The notes under the pieces were generated by a model, which ran no database searches, was not told where the DNA came from, and saw only the letters and a program-made list of their open reading frames with translations. 64,000 nt of DNA from Sphingosinicella terrae (GTDB lineage Bacteria > Pseudomonadota > Alphaproteobacteria > Sphingomonadales > Sphingomonadaceae): the NCBI RefSeq assembly GCF_003347635.1, contig NZ_QDFY01000004.1, forward strand, positions 186,001-250,000, read 5' to 3'. The position numbers were made by a program, and so were the translations under genes. Of this stretch, positions 26,565 to 36,031 are shown in pieces (position 1 is the first letter of the stretch; every line of letters begins with the position of its first letter).

Positions 26565-27296
26565 TTAATAGATGAAAGGCCGGAACAAGGCGACGATCGG
26601 CAAGGTGGATATCACATCCCTCAGGACCTGGCGCGTCTGGCTGCCGTCGACGATGATGATATCGGACGCATAGACCAGCGGGTCCTCGGTCTGGGCCTCC
26701 TGGATCTGCCGCAGATCGAATACCGCAACATGGCGCTGCCCCTCAATCTGCCGGAAGATGACGACCCGGCGCAGGTTGGCGGCGCCCGTGGTCCCACCCG
26801 CGCGGGCGACGGCTTCCATGAGGGTCACGCGGCCGGGAACCGGATAGACGCCGGGACTTCGCACCGACCCGTCGACCACCAGCCGCTGGCTGGTGCTTTC
26901 CTTGAGGACGACACTGACGTCCGGATTGACGTAATACGTCTGGCCGATCCGCTCACGCAAGATCACGGACGCCTCTTCGATGGTCATGCCCTGGACCGGA
27001 ACGGCACCCACCAGCGGCAGCGAGATGTTGCCGGCCGAGTCGACGCGATAATCGCCGGTAAACTCGGGCGCCCTATAGACGGCGACGCCGACAAGGTCCG
27101 TCGGCCCCAGCCGATGATCATAAGGGTCGGCGAACAGGGGATCAGGCGGCTGATTGAATTCCGCCGTAGGCGGCGGCAGTTCGGCGCGCCGATAGCCGCA
27201 TGCCGTCAGCAAAATTGAGCAAGCAAGCAGGAAAAAGGTGCCCGCTTTCGCCACAGCGGATGCACGACCGACATTATTCATCCGGCTTCCATTCAT
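26565..27296 (-). CDS. polysaccharide export lipoprotein (Wza/ExoF type)
   Basis: A 243-residue outer-membrane lipoprotein with lipobox LTAC (Cys at about residue 33), a Poly_export domain (DHRLGPTDLVGVAVY onward) and an SLBB-like domain (VVDGSVRSPGVYPVPGRVTLMEAV). Family members form the octameric channel that carries the polymer across the outer membrane. The length is shorter than Wza of enterobacteria and typical of alphaproteobacterial homologs. It is first in the operon wza-wzc-TPR-ligase; the promoter should lie in 27297-27641. The alternative in-frame ATG at 27281 would also keep the signal sequence. Confidence 0.92.
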   Translation of the reverse strand: MNGSRMNNVGRASAVAKAGTFFLLACSILLTACGYRRAELPPPTAEFNQPPDPLFADPYDHRLGPTDLVGVAVYRAPEFTGDYRVDSAGNISLPLVGAVPVQGMTIEEASVILRERIGQTYYVNPDVSVVLKESTSQRLVVDGSVRSPGVYPVPGRVTLMEAVARAGGTTGAANLRRVVIFRQIEGQRHVAVFDLRQIQEAQTEDPLVYASDIIIVDGSQTRQVLRDVISTLPIVALFRPFIY

Positions 27297-27641
27297 CTAG
27301 CGTATTCTTCCTAGCCGCCCCCGCGCCTCTTAATCCCCGAATAAACCTGCGGCGTCAATAATATGACCCGGCTGAGAGAGGGCAGCGGCTTCTCTAGAGC
27401 CGGGCGGCATGAAGTCAATGCTTGATCTCCTCCCCGCGCCGATCCTAAGGGCCGCCATCCGAACCTGGGCGCGGTCGTCGAACCGATCGCGGCTCGGCTT
27501 CAGGATAGGACGGAGAAGATGCTTCGGGTCGCGGGCTCGCGGCAAGCTCTCCGGCCGCGGAATGCGGCGGTCCGTTGCGCGATGCGGCCGCACCGAGCGA
27601 GACTTTGCCCATCCATCTCCACAGACGGAAAGTGAAAGCCA
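27297..27641. promoter_or_regulatory. divergent intergenic region between the export operon and a methyltransferase gene
   Basis: 345 bases without a credible gene. It separates the minus-strand Wza start from the plus-strand methyltransferase start, so it must contain both promoters. I see no clear sigma70-type boxes or strong inverted repeat, and the open frames in it look like antisense noise. Confidence 0.5.
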
Positions 27642-28457
27642 GTGAACGACAAGCCGGCATATGAGAACGTCATTCTCGACCATTATCGAAAGGAAGCCGA
27701 GCTTTTTCAGGCGGATGCTTCCTCCACCATGCGCGACCAGATCACGCGGGGCCGCGAAGTTGACGCCATCCTGAGCACGCTCGCCTATCTCGAGCAGAAT
27801 GGAAGCAGAAAGCTTCGCCTGCTCGATATCGGCTGCGGTAACGGATACCTGCTGGAGCAGATAAGACAGCGTCACGCCGACATGGAGCTGATGGGGCTCG
27901 AATATACGCCCGAGCTCGTCGAGATCGCCCGGCAGCGCGGCGTCGAGGGGTGCGAGATCGTCCAGGGCGACGTGCGCGATATGCCCTTCGAAAACGCGAG
28001 CTTCGACATCATCGTCACGGAGCGGTGCATCATCAACGTGATGGACCAGCAGGACCAGGCAAAATCCATCGCCGAAGTGGCCCGCATCCTGCGACAAGGT
28101 GGCCATTATATCTGCATCGAGGCCTTTACCGACGGGCTGGAGAATCTGAACGCGGCCCGGGGCGAGCTGGGACTCGAGCCGAACGACATGCCCTATCACA
28201 ATCTGTGGTTCGACAAGGGCTGGTTTCTCGATGTGATAAAGGCGCACTTCGACGTGGCGAGCCTGCCGAGCGAGACCGACCCCGCCTACGTGCCGTTCAA
28301 TTTCCTCTCCTCCCATTACTTCATGAGCCGCGTCGTCTACCCGGCCGTGACCAGGGCGGACATCGTCTACAATTCGCATTTCGTGAGCTTCTTCTCCTTC
28401 CTGGAGCCGCGGGGTAATTATTGCGCGATCCAGTTCTGGCTGCTCCAGCGCAAATAG
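27642..28457 (+). CDS. class I SAM-dependent methyltransferase
   Basis: A 271-residue soluble enzyme with motif I LLDIGCGNGYL at about residues 60-70 and a post-I acidic residue in MGLEYTPELV. A later segment around FDIIVTERCIINVMD corresponds to motif IV/V of Rossmann-fold methyltransferases. The start is GTG at 27642 with a weak purine-rich site upstream; no ATG precedes motif I at a sensible distance. It is alone on the plus strand between minus-strand polysaccharide operons, so a role in O-methylating a sugar of the polymer is inferred from context. Confidence 0.85.
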   Translation: MNDKPAYENVILDHYRKEAELFQADASSTMRDQITRGREVDAILSTLAYLEQNGSRKLRLLDIGCGNGYLLEQIRQRHADMELMGLEYTPELVEIARQRGVEGCEIVQGDVRDMPFENASFDIIVTERCIINVMDQQDQAKSIAEVARILRQGGHYICIEAFTDGLENLNAARGELGLEPNDMPYHNLWFDKGWFLDVIKAHFDVASLPSETDPAYVPFNFLSSHYFMSRVVYPAVTRADIVYNSHFVSFFSFLEPRGNYCAIQFWLLQRK

Positions 28458-28671
28458 GGACGAGCCGAGGGGGGCCGACGCACCTCCCGCCGAACCTGCC
28501 TCCGCGGATGACGGGCGGCAGAGAGCGGTCTCGAGCCCCGCCCGTGCCACGGCGGCCGCTCGGGCTCGTCCCGGGCGGCCTCGGGGACGAGCCTCGGGCA
28601 CGAAGGTAGCGGGCGGAGCGGAAAGCCGCTCCTCCCCGCAATGCCCGTCCCGCGACCGGGGCCGTCGGAGC

Positions 28672-29340
28672 TCAGCGGCCGCTTTCGCCCAGCGGTTCGT
28701 CGCCGGTCTCGCCCAGGAAGAAAGGCATCGTGGCCTCCCCTTCCGCGCTGATGCCGTGGCGGGTAAAGACGCTTGAGACGGTGCGACACAGGATCTTCAT
28801 GTCGACGGCGAAGCTCAGATTATCGACATACCAGACGTCGAGCGCGAACTTCTCCGGCCAGGTGAGGGCGTTGCGGCCGTTGACCTGGGCCCAGCCGGTG
28901 ATCCCGGGACGGACCTCGTGCCGCCTCGCCTGGAAAGGCGAGTAGAGCGGCAGATACTGGATCAGGAGCGGCCGCGGGCCGACGAGGCTCATCTCGCCCT
29001 TGAGCACGTTCCACAGCTCCGGCAGTTCGTCCAGGCTGGTCGAGCGCAGCCATTGGCCGAAGGGCGTGAGCCGCTCTGAATCCGGAAGGGGGCGACCCGA
29101 GGCATCGGTCTGGTCCAGCATCGTCCTGAACTTGACGAGCTTGAAGATGCTCCCGCCAAGGCCCGGCCGCGCCTGGACGAAGAGGACGGGGCCGCCGAGC
29201 TTAATGCGCACGGCGATCGCGACCGCCAGCATCACCGGAGAAAGGAGGACCAGCGCCGTCACGGCGACGCTGATGTCGAACAGGCGCTTCGGGTAGAGCC
29301 GTCGTTTGCGTCGGGACATGCGGGTATCGATCATGTTCAT
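28672..29340 (-). CDS. small phosphoglycosyl transferase (bacterial sugar transferase, PglC/WcaJ C-terminal type)
   Basis: A 222-residue monotopic membrane enzyme consisting only of the catalytic bacterial-transferase domain. It has an N-terminal re-entrant helix (RLFDISVAVTALVLLSP), the KFRTM motif, DELPELWNVLKGEMSLVGPRP, and RPGITGWAQVNGR. It transfers a phospho-sugar from a UDP-sugar to undecaprenyl phosphate, starting the repeat unit. The short form without the extra N-terminal spans resembles PglC, which uses diacetylbacillosamine. Together with the dehydratase and DegT aminotransferase this makes a modified amino sugar a likely first residue. The start overlaps the GT4 stop (ATGA). Confidence 0.93.
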   Translation of the reverse strand: MNMIDTRMSRRKRRLYPKRLFDISVAVTALVLLSPVMLAVAIAVRIKLGGPVLFVQARPGLGGSIFKLVKFRTMLDQTDASGRPLPDSERLTPFGQWLRSTSLDELPELWNVLKGEMSLVGPRPLLIQYLPLYSPFQARRHEVRPGITGWAQVNGRNALTWPEKFALDVWYVDNLSFAVDMKILCRTVSSVFTRHGISAEGEATMPFFLGETGDEPLGESGR

Positions 29341-30491
29341 AGCCCGAGATGGCCCAAAATGTCCGCGGAGACCTTGCGCGCGTCGTAGCGCTGCTCCGCG
29401 ATGCGACGCGATTCCATCCCCATGTGTTCGGCCAGCGCGGGATCAAGCACGAACTTCTTCATCGCGTGGTACAAGCCTTCCGCATCCTGGACGGGAACGA
29501 GATAGCCGTTGGTGCCGTCGATCACCGTCTCGCGGCAGCCCGGCGCGTCGGTGGTGATGACGGCGCGCCCCATCGCCATCGCCTCGAGCACCGAGCGCGG
29601 CGTACCTTCCCGATAACTGGGCAGCACGTAGACACGGCACCCGGCTATGGCCGGACGCACGTCGTCCAGCTTGCCCAGGAATTCGATGCCGCCGGCCTTA
29701 ATCGTTTCCAGCTCCTCCGGCGTGATGGAGTCGGGCGATGGATCGAGATAGCCGACCAACGACACCCTCACCTCCGGATGCTCGCGCCTTATGCGGTTCG
29801 CGGCAATGGCGAATTCGCGGATGCCCTTGTCCTTGAGCAGGCGCGCGATCATCAGGAAGGAGGTTTCGGCCGGCAATCGCGCCAGCGCGTACTGTTCGAT
29901 GTCTACTCCGGAACCGTCGACGACGGCGCTGCCGGCATGCTCCGGAAGGATGCCCAGCGAGCGGAAAGTCGCCTGGTCGTCTCGATTCTGGAAAAGCACG
30001 ATGTCGGACCGCACGATCGCCTGCCGGTAGAGCGACGCCGCCACCTGGCGAACCATCCGCCGGCGCCCAACGACATTCTCGCCGGTGAAAGCGAACCCGA
30101 GGCCGGTGATCAGGGAGGCGATCCGGGCCACGCCCTCGACACGCCCGGCCAACGCGCCCAGGATCACCGGCTTGATCGTGTAGGAGAGGATCAGGTCCGG
30201 ACGCCGCGCCCGCAGGAGGCGGCGCAGCGCGCGATAGGAGCGCCACATTCCGACCGGATTGAGGCTGGCATTGCTGATCTCGATCGAAACCGGCTCGACG
30301 CCGAGGCCGCGAAGCTCCGCCGCCGTGGCGGCATCAATCGCAGGCGCGGCAGCGACGACCTGGTGCCCGCGCGCTGCCATTGCCGCGAGCATCGGCCCCC
30401 GGAACTTGGTCAGCGACGGCGCATAGGATCCGAGCACGACGACGCGCTGCGATGGCGGGCGATGGCCGGGAATCGGCGTCTGTTGCGGCAT
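29337..30491 (-). CDS. GT4-family glycosyltransferase
   Basis: A 384-residue GT-B enzyme. The N-terminal acceptor domain begins VVVLGSYAPSLTKFRGPML; the C-terminal nucleotide-sugar domain has LMIARLLKDKGIREF and the GT4 signature SYREGTPRSVLEAMAMG (E-x7-E). This style (PglA/WcaA neighbourhood type) adds the second sugar onto the lipid-linked first residue. I chose ATG 30491, which follows the polymerase stop by 25 bases; the open frame begins at 30551 within the upstream gene, so the exact start is uncertain. It is coupled to the downstream phosphoglycosyl transferase. Confidence 0.88.
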   Translation of the reverse strand: MPQQTPIPGHRPPSQRVVVLGSYAPSLTKFRGPMLAAMAARGHQVVAAAPAIDAATAAELRGLGVEPVSIEISNASLNPVGMWRSYRALRRLLRARRPDLILSYTIKPVILGALAGRVEGVARIASLITGLGFAFTGENVVGRRRMVRQVAASLYRQAIVRSDIVLFQNRDDQATFRSLGILPEHAGSAVVDGSGVDIEQYALARLPAETSFLMIARLLKDKGIREFAIAANRIRREHPEVRVSLVGYLDPSPDSITPEELETIKAGGIEFLGKLDDVRPAIAGCRVYVLPSYREGTPRSVLEAMAMGRAVITTDAPGCRETVIDGTNGYLVPVQDAEGLYHAMKKFVLDPALAEHMGMESRRIAEQRYDARKVSADILGHLGL

Positions 30492-30516
30492 TGGGACAGG
30501 CGGGATCAGCGGCGCA

Positions 30517-31716
30517 TCAGACGTGCGTCGGCGCCGCCGCCGCAGCAGCATATTCGCGGGCCTGCGCCTCGGCGGCCTCTGCGGCCGCCGCGGCCCGGGC
30601 CGCGGCGGAGCGCTTGTACATGTAGACGGCGGCGAGCAGGAGCAGCGCCGGCGGGATCGCCATCATCTTCATCCGCTGTCCCAAGCCGACATTGTAGCTG
30701 ATGAGCGCCAGCGAGAAGATCACCATCGAGGAGAAAGTGGCGCAATAAACCACGAAAAAGACGTGACGGAAAAGATAGAGAACCGTCTTCCAATTGTAGA
30801 GGAGGTAGAGGACGAAGGCCATCAGCACCGTATTCTCGGCGGAGGCCGCATAGCCCATCAGTCCCTCGGCGTCGTACCAGAAGGGCCTGAACATCAAGGT
30901 GAAGATCTTCATCGGGAGCGGCAGCGTGTTGAGCTGCGCGCCGCTGCCATAATCCTCCGAAAACCCCTGCTGAGTCTCGACGAAACTGGTGACCGAGGTG
31001 ACCGACACCTCGGTCATGTTCATGCTTGCCGCGGCGCGGCCGATGAACACGACGAGGCCCGCGGCGGCGATCGGCGCCAGCATCAGGCGCACCTTCGTGT
31101 CGGCGCGCTTCGACAGGAGCAGGGCCGCCACCATGCCCGCCATGACGAAGGGGGTGATGTGCGGCCGGATACACACCATGATGGCCAGGGAAAGCGCCAG
31201 CCAAGGGAGCCTTTTTTCGATTCGCAGCGAGCACCAGGCGGCGAGGCTGATCGCCATGATCATCGGGCCGTCCTTGCCGATACCGGCCGTCCAGAAATGG
31301 AGTCCCGGCAGGAACAGGACGAAATAGACCGGGAGCGGGACCGTCATTTCCAGCGATTCCGCAATCTCGACGAACGACCGGATCATCAAGGCGATGGCGA
31401 TCATTCCGAAGCATTGAAAGAAGAGGAAATGATCCAGGAATGATCCGCCAAGCGTGTTCCTGATCAGCTGGACGAAGTGGACGACGAAATACGTCCCCTC
31501 CTTGAACGGATCCTGCCTGACGAAGCCGAACGGATCGCGATAATAAGTGAAGGCATCCATCGCGGATTCGAAGCTCTGCAGCCAGTAACCGATCGCGGCG
31601 ATGATGTGCAGCGCGAGCAGGGCCGCATAGACGTCGAAGCGACGAGACCGTTCCGTCGGAAAGGCGATCAGGTAGGCGAACAGGCTGATCACCAGTCCGA
31701 AGAGGGCAACGATCAT
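30517..31716 (-). CDS. multi-span membrane protein, putative Wzy-like polymerase
   Basis: A 399-residue protein with about ten hydrophobic segments, a large loop between them (about residues 225-285, NMTEVSVTSVTSFVETQQG) and an Ala-rich charged tail. Position between GT genes and the priming transferase, size and topology fit a Wzy-type polymerase, whose sequences are poorly conserved. GIGKDGPMIMAISLAAW resembles a motif found in EpsG-like polymerases. ATG 31716 is preceded by AGGTAAG; the longer frame to 31809 has an unlikely basic N-terminus. Confidence 0.7.
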   Translation of the reverse strand: MIVALFGLVISLFAYLIAFPTERSRRFDVYAALLALHIIAAIGYWLQSFESAMDAFTYYRDPFGFVRQDPFKEGTYFVVHFVQLIRNTLGGSFLDHFLFFQCFGMIAIALMIRSFVEIAESLEMTVPLPVYFVLFLPGLHFWTAGIGKDGPMIMAISLAAWCSLRIEKRLPWLALSLAIMVCIRPHITPFVMAGMVAALLLSKRADTKVRLMLAPIAAAGLVVFIGRAAASMNMTEVSVTSVTSFVETQQGFSEDYGSGAQLNTLPLPMKIFTLMFRPFWYDAEGLMGYAASAENTVLMAFVLYLLYNWKTVLYLFRHVFFVVYCATFSSMVIFSLALISYNVGLGQRMKMMAIPPALLLLAAVYMYKRSAAARAAAAAEAAEAQAREYAAAAAAPTHV

Positions 31717-32150
31717 GAACTGCTTACCTGTAGCCGACGCCCCGCAAGGCCTAAACCAATCGGGCAGGAGCGACAATCCATGGCTCCGCCTTCGATCCGT
31801 CGCGCCCACGCGCGGCCGGAGCCGCTCCCTCTAGCAGCTGAAAATCGTTTTACCAGAGCCAGATGGGGCAAGGCGATCGGCACGGTCGGCCGAACGAGCC
31901 TTGCCATACCGCAAAGTCGGGCCAATGAGCGGCCCACCAGCCTCAAGGCGATCGGTTTCGGACCTGTCGTCATCGGGCCGCATAAGGCAAGGCTGCCCGG
32001 CCTGCGAAGCGATGCGGGGTTGCTTCGGCGCGATACGCCCGCAATGACGATCCAAGTTCAAGGCCGATCGATACGGCCCAGGTTCATCTGCCGATACGGA
32101 GCTATTCCCATTCCCAGTCTACCCCCTGCGCCTGATCGTCGAGGCGTTCG
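31717..32150. promoter_or_regulatory. divergent intergenic region without a convincing gene
   Basis: 434 bases between the minus-strand polymerase-like gene and the plus-strand GT4 gene. Open frames here lack start signals and recognisable protein character. It should hold two divergent promoters; I could not identify boxes with confidence. Confidence 0.45.
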
Positions 32151-33248
32151 ATGAGAATCCTGTCCGTGCTGGCCTCGCCGGCGGCCGGAGGCGCCGAGAT
32201 ACTCGTGCGCAACATGACGCGGGAAATGGTCCGGCAGGGCCATGACTGCCACATCGTGTTCATGTCGAGCGCCGCGGGCGTCGGCAATCCGGCCGACTTC
32301 GAGGTCGAACTGCTCGCCACGCTGGACGCGGGCGGCGTCACCTACGAGGTCATGGCGCCGCGCGATTTCCGAAATCCCCTGGCAGGCGCGACGAGGCTCC
32401 GACGCTCGGTCCGGCAGTTCGGCGCCGACATCCTTCACATCCATCTCGCCCGTGGCCTGCTTTGCCGGGCGTTCAGCGGGTTGCGGGTCCCGACCGTCTA
32501 CACGCATCACAACGTCACGGCGAACTTCCCACCGATCTTGTTCAAGCTGTTCGATCGTTTCGTCGATGCCTATGTCGCGATCGGCGACGCCTGCCGGGAT
32601 TTCCTGAAGGCGCATGTCCGCGGCCCGATGACGATGATCCGCAACGGCGTTCCCGCCGACTTCGAGGCTTCGCCGCGGGACCGTGGCCCTGCGGTGAACC
32701 CGTTCATCCTGAGCGTCGGCAATCTCACGCCGAAGAAGGACTATGGCAACCTGATCGAGGCGGCGGCGATCGCGACCGGCCTGTTCGAATCGGCCGGCCG
32801 CCAGCCGCGATTCGCCGTCGCGGGCGAGGGAGAAGAGCGGGCGCGGCTGAAGACGCTGATCGCGGAGCGGCGGCTGGATTCCCGGTTCGAGCTGCTCGGG
32901 GCGCGCGGCGACATAGCCGAGCTGATGAGCGCGGCCGACCTGCTGGTGAACTCCTCGGAACATGAGGGACTGCCGATCACGCTGATCGAGGCGGCGATGT
33001 CCGGCGTGCCCATCGTCGCGACCGATGTCGGCGGCAATGGCGAGGTCGTGGGCGACGGGATCAACGGCTTCCTGGTACCCCCGTCCGACCCGGAAGCACT
33101 GGCCCGCCGGATCGTCGACGCGCTGACGGAAGACGAGCAGTATGAACGCTTCTCGGCGGCGGCCGTCGAACGGTCCCGCGCCTTCACGATGGAGGCCTGC
33201 GCCTCGGCACATCTCTCGCTTTATTCCGACATAGTCGCGCGCAGGTAG
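32151..33248 (+). CDS. GT4-family glycosyltransferase
   Basis: A 365-residue GT-B enzyme. The N-terminus SVLASPAAGGAEILVRNM shows the glycine-rich loop of GT4 acceptor domains; the C-terminal domain has SVGNLTPKKDYGNLI and the E-x7-E signature SSEHEGLPITLIEAAMSG. It is expressed alone on the plus strand and ends 9 bases from a convergent GT2 gene. The sugar and linkage cannot be read from the sequence. The ATG at 32151 directly precedes a typical GT4 first strand, so the start is secure. Confidence 0.9.
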   Translation: MRILSVLASPAAGGAEILVRNMTREMVRQGHDCHIVFMSSAAGVGNPADFEVELLATLDAGGVTYEVMAPRDFRNPLAGATRLRRSVRQFGADILHIHLARGLLCRAFSGLRVPTVYTHHNVTANFPPILFKLFDRFVDAYVAIGDACRDFLKAHVRGPMTMIRNGVPADFEASPRDRGPAVNPFILSVGNLTPKKDYGNLIEAAAIATGLFESAGRQPRFAVAGEGEERARLKTLIAERRLDSRFELLGARGDIAELMSAADLLVNSSEHEGLPITLIEAAMSGVPIVATDVGGNGEVVGDGINGFLVPPSDPEALARRIVDALTEDEQYERFSAAAVERSRAFTMEACASAHLSLYSDIVARR

Positions 33249-33257
33249 CGCCAATCC

Positions 33258-34049
33258 TCAGGCGGATGTCTTCGACCTCAGGCGTTGGCGCCAATGGGCC
33301 GCGATGGCGAAGGCGCGACGTCGGGCAAGCTCGAACCGGCTGAAATAGCGCTGCTCGGACGCCTTGCGCAGGAACTGGAGCGTCCCGCGATAGCGACGAT
33401 CCGCCGAGGCGCGGGTCAGGGATCCCGGCCGGACCGTCCGCAGATAGAGCGGATCGTTGTTTCCGGCGAACAGCCCTTGCTGCCGGCCGATGCGGATCAG
33501 GAAGTCGAAATCCTCCATGATCGTCAAGGATGGATCGAGCCCGCCGGCGTCGACCGCGGCCTGCCGGCGCAGCAGATAGAGTGGCAGGCCGCCGGGAAGC
33601 CCCCCGGGCACCCCGACCAGGCGCGGTTCCAGCGGGCCGAGATGCTCGCGGAAGCTCGACCGGCCCTCCGCCCCCTCCGGCGCCCGCGCCAGGAACCCTG
33701 AATAGGCGGCGACGACGCGCTCGTCCCGCTCGATCAAGGCAAGCCGCCTCTCCAGATTCTCCGGAGCCCAACGGTCGTCGGCGTCGAGGAAGGCGATGAA
33801 GGTCCCGCTGGCCGCCTCAAGCCCATTGTTGCGGGCGGCCGACGGCCCCCGGTTCTGCTGGCGCAGCAAGAGCGTGCGGGGATGCGCTTCCAGGCCTGCC
33901 GCAATTCCGGCCAGAGCGCGATCGGACGTGGACCCGTCGTCGACGACGATCACCTGGTCGGCCGCACGGGTCTGCCTCGCGACGGAAGCCAGGCAGTCCG
34001 GCAGATACTCGCCATCATTATAGGTGGTGACGATGACGGAGACCGACAT
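33258..34049 (-). CDS. GT2-family glycosyltransferase
   Basis: A 263-residue GT-A enzyme. It opens with SVSVIVTTYNDGEYLPDCL, then VDDGSTSD and the metal-binding FLDADDRW, followed by a catalytic acidic pair in IMEDFDFLIRIG. The start ATG at 34049 shares one base with the stop of the upstream GT2 (TGATG). The longer open frame, starting in the upstream gene, is read-through. It is last in a run of GT2 genes, so successive sugars of one repeat unit may be added by these neighbours. Confidence 0.9.
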   Translation of the reverse strand: MSVSVIVTTYNDGEYLPDCLASVARQTRAADQVIVVDDGSTSDRALAGIAAGLEAHPRTLLLRQQNRGPSAARNNGLEAASGTFIAFLDADDRWAPENLERRLALIERDERVVAAYSGFLARAPEGAEGRSSFREHLGPLEPRLVGVPGGLPGGLPLYLLRRQAAVDAGGLDPSLTIMEDFDFLIRIGRQQGLFAGNNDPLYLRTVRPGSLTRASADRRYRGTLQFLRKASEQRYFSRFELARRRAFAIAAHWRQRLRSKTSA

Positions 34050-35020
34050 CAGCGCACCGGCACCAGCCGGCGTAGCCCGCGCGACAGACGGTAGCGACGG
34101 CGCAGGCCGAGCAGCGCGGACGCGACGCGATGCGGCAAAGAGCCCTGGTGGCCGCGAAAACCGAGCTGCCGGCTGCGGCGGAGCGCCTGGTCGCCCAACA
34201 CGTCGAGCCCCCGATAATAGCAGTTGCCCGCGAGCATGTAGTAACGGCGGGCGCAGACCGCCTCGCGCGTGGCGGCATCGACCACCGGGGAATCGATCGC
34301 GAGCAGCTTTTCCGCCACGTCGAAGGGCGATTCCATATTGTCGGAACGCCGGGTGATGCGCTCCGCCGACGGATGATCGACATAGATGCCCCGGCCCTGG
34401 CTGGACAAGGCGAAGCGGCCCCCGCCCAGCACAGCGCGCAGCACGATCTCGCCGTCCTGGTTCTTGTGAATGGTCTCGTCCCAGCCGCCGATCCGTCGCA
34501 CGTGGGAGGTCCGCCACAGCACGGAACAGGGCGCGACGAAGCGCGCGCGGCCGAACCAGCTTTCGAACAGATGGGCGGCGGAGCGATAATCGGGCTGAAA
34601 CAGCGCCCTTCGCTCGCCGCTGCCTTCCGCCTCGACCTGCATGGGGGCGAATCCGAGATCGGCGGCTTCGGCCTGCATGGCATCGACGAGCCCCGCGAGC
34701 AGGGGTCCTTCCAGATAGTCGTCGCAGTCGAGGAACATCACATATTCGCCGCTCGCCGCGGCAAGGCCTTCGTTGCGGCTCACCTGCGCGCCCCGATTCT
34801 CTTCGCGCGCGATCACCTGCACGCGGGCCGGGTCGTAGTCGCGAAGCCGATCCGCTGTCTCGTCGAGCAAGCCGTCGATCACGACGATGACCGAAGCTTC
34901 CACGCCGGGCTGCTCGAGAACGCTGTCGACCGCGCGGCGGATCGTCGAGGCCGCCTTGTAGGCGGGAATGACCACCGACACCGTTCGGTCGCCGCCGCCC
35001 AAGGCGGCCGGGGCGATCAT
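34049..35020 (-). CDS. GT2-family glycosyltransferase
   Basis: A 323-residue GT-A enzyme with VSVVIPAYKAASTIRRAVDSVL, a nucleotide-binding VIDGLLDET segment and the D-x-D-like FLDCDDYLEG. A catalytic-base candidate is in HKNQDGEIVLRAVLGG. I chose ATG 35020, one base after the upstream stop; the open frame to 35071 has a Ser-rich artificial-looking N-terminus inside the neighbouring gene. The C-terminal 100 residues are basic and helical, possibly membrane-associated. Confidence 0.88.
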   Translation of the reverse strand: MIAPAALGGGDRTVSVVIPAYKAASTIRRAVDSVLEQPGVEASVIVVIDGLLDETADRLRDYDPARVQVIAREENRGAQVSRNEGLAAASGEYVMFLDCDDYLEGPLLAGLVDAMQAEAADLGFAPMQVEAEGSGERRALFQPDYRSAAHLFESWFGRARFVAPCSVLWRTSHVRRIGGWDETIHKNQDGEIVLRAVLGGGRFALSSQGRGIYVDHPSAERITRRSDNMESPFDVAEKLLAIDSPVVDAATREAVCARRYYMLAGNCYYRGLDVLGDQALRRSRQLGFRGHQGSLPHRVASALLGLRRRYRLSRGLRRLVPVR

Positions 35021-35021
35021 A

Positions 35022-35873
35022 TCAGGCCCGGTTCGGGCGCTTGAGCTTGAGCTTGACGAGGCTGAATTCATGCGCCTCGACGAGGCCTTTGGCCCAGGCG
35101 ATCAGATAGAGCGCGCTCCAGTCGCGCCAGCCCAGATTGGAGCGCTTGAACGGCAGCCGCCGCGGCGGCTTGATCCGGCCGAGCACATAGATGGGCAGCG
35201 ACCGCTTGCGGTTCTGGGCGATCGAGCCGGCGACGCGGCGGCGCTTCTTGAAGATTTCCGCGAGGGTTCGGCGGGCGGGATGCGCCACCACCACCCCGGA
35301 ATCGTAGCGGATCGGAACGCCCATCTTGTGCGCCCGCATGTTCCATTCCCAGTCGCCGCCCGACATGGTCTGCTCGAAGGGACCGACGCGATCGAACACG
35401 GCGCGGGAGACGAGGAGGTTGGCCGTCACGCAGACGCCATCGCGCGCATATTGCTCCTGCGGGAAGGCGGTGTGGGCGTCGAACAGATAGGCATAATAAT
35501 CGGAGCCTTCCTCGCGGAAGATGCTGACCGGCCCGGTAATGCGCTCCTCGGGATGGCGTTCGAGCAGCTCGAGGCCGCGGGCCAGCCAGTCCTTGTCGGG
35601 GATGCAATCGCCGTCGGTGAAGGCGAGCCACCTGCCTTGGGACTGGCCGACGGCCGTGTTGCGCGCCGCATAGGATCCCGGGCTGGGCTCGTGGAGGATT
35701 CTGGCGTTGGGCGGCAGCCTCTCCAACGGGCAATGCCCCTCCGGCTCATTATTCGCGACTAGTATCTCGAACCGGTCGGCAGGCAGGGTCTGACGCTCGA
35801 GGGCGTCGAGACAGAGCCTGAGGCGCTCCCAATCCTTGTAGATGGGAATGATGACCGAAATCGCTGAATTCAT
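35022..35873 (-). CDS. GT2-family glycosyltransferase, paralog of the next upstream gene
   Basis: A 283-residue GT-A enzyme opening NSAISVIIPIYKDWERLRLCL. Its motifs EPSPGSYAARNTAV, FTDGDCIPDKDWL and MSGGDWEWNMRAHKMG are shared almost position for position with the GT2 at 36032-36904, so the two arose by tandem duplication. ATG 35873 matches the start of the paralog and has GGAACGAG before it; the frame also opens at a TTG five codons earlier. The C-terminus is basic, with helices that may bind the membrane. Confidence 0.88.
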   Translation of the reverse strand: MNSAISVIIPIYKDWERLRLCLDALERQTLPADRFEILVANNEPEGHCPLERLPPNARILHEPSPGSYAARNTAVGQSQGRWLAFTDGDCIPDKDWLARGLELLERHPEERITGPVSIFREEGSDYYAYLFDAHTAFPQEQYARDGVCVTANLLVSRAVFDRVGPFEQTMSGGDWEWNMRAHKMGVPIRYDSGVVVAHPARRTLAEIFKKRRRVAGSIAQNRKRSLPIYVLGRIKPPRRLPFKRSNLGWRDWSALYLIAWAKGLVEAHEFSLVKLKLKRPNRA

Positions 35874-36031
35874 CTCGTTCCGACTCAAGGGTCTTCACCG
35901 ATAGTGGCGATCCGACCGGTTGCAGCGTGTTGCAGCGCGCTCGGCCTCAGCCCTAGTCTTCCGGCCAACCATCATCAAGGGAGCCATTCACTCCAGCGCG
36001 TTTCAATACGTTCGCGGGGTTCGCTTCCGCG

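Noticed and set aside
24798-27218. An 806-codon plus-strand open frame opposite the wza-wzc genes
   Set aside because: Spans two unrelated genes on the other strand and lacks protein-like hydrophobic pattern; antisense artefact.
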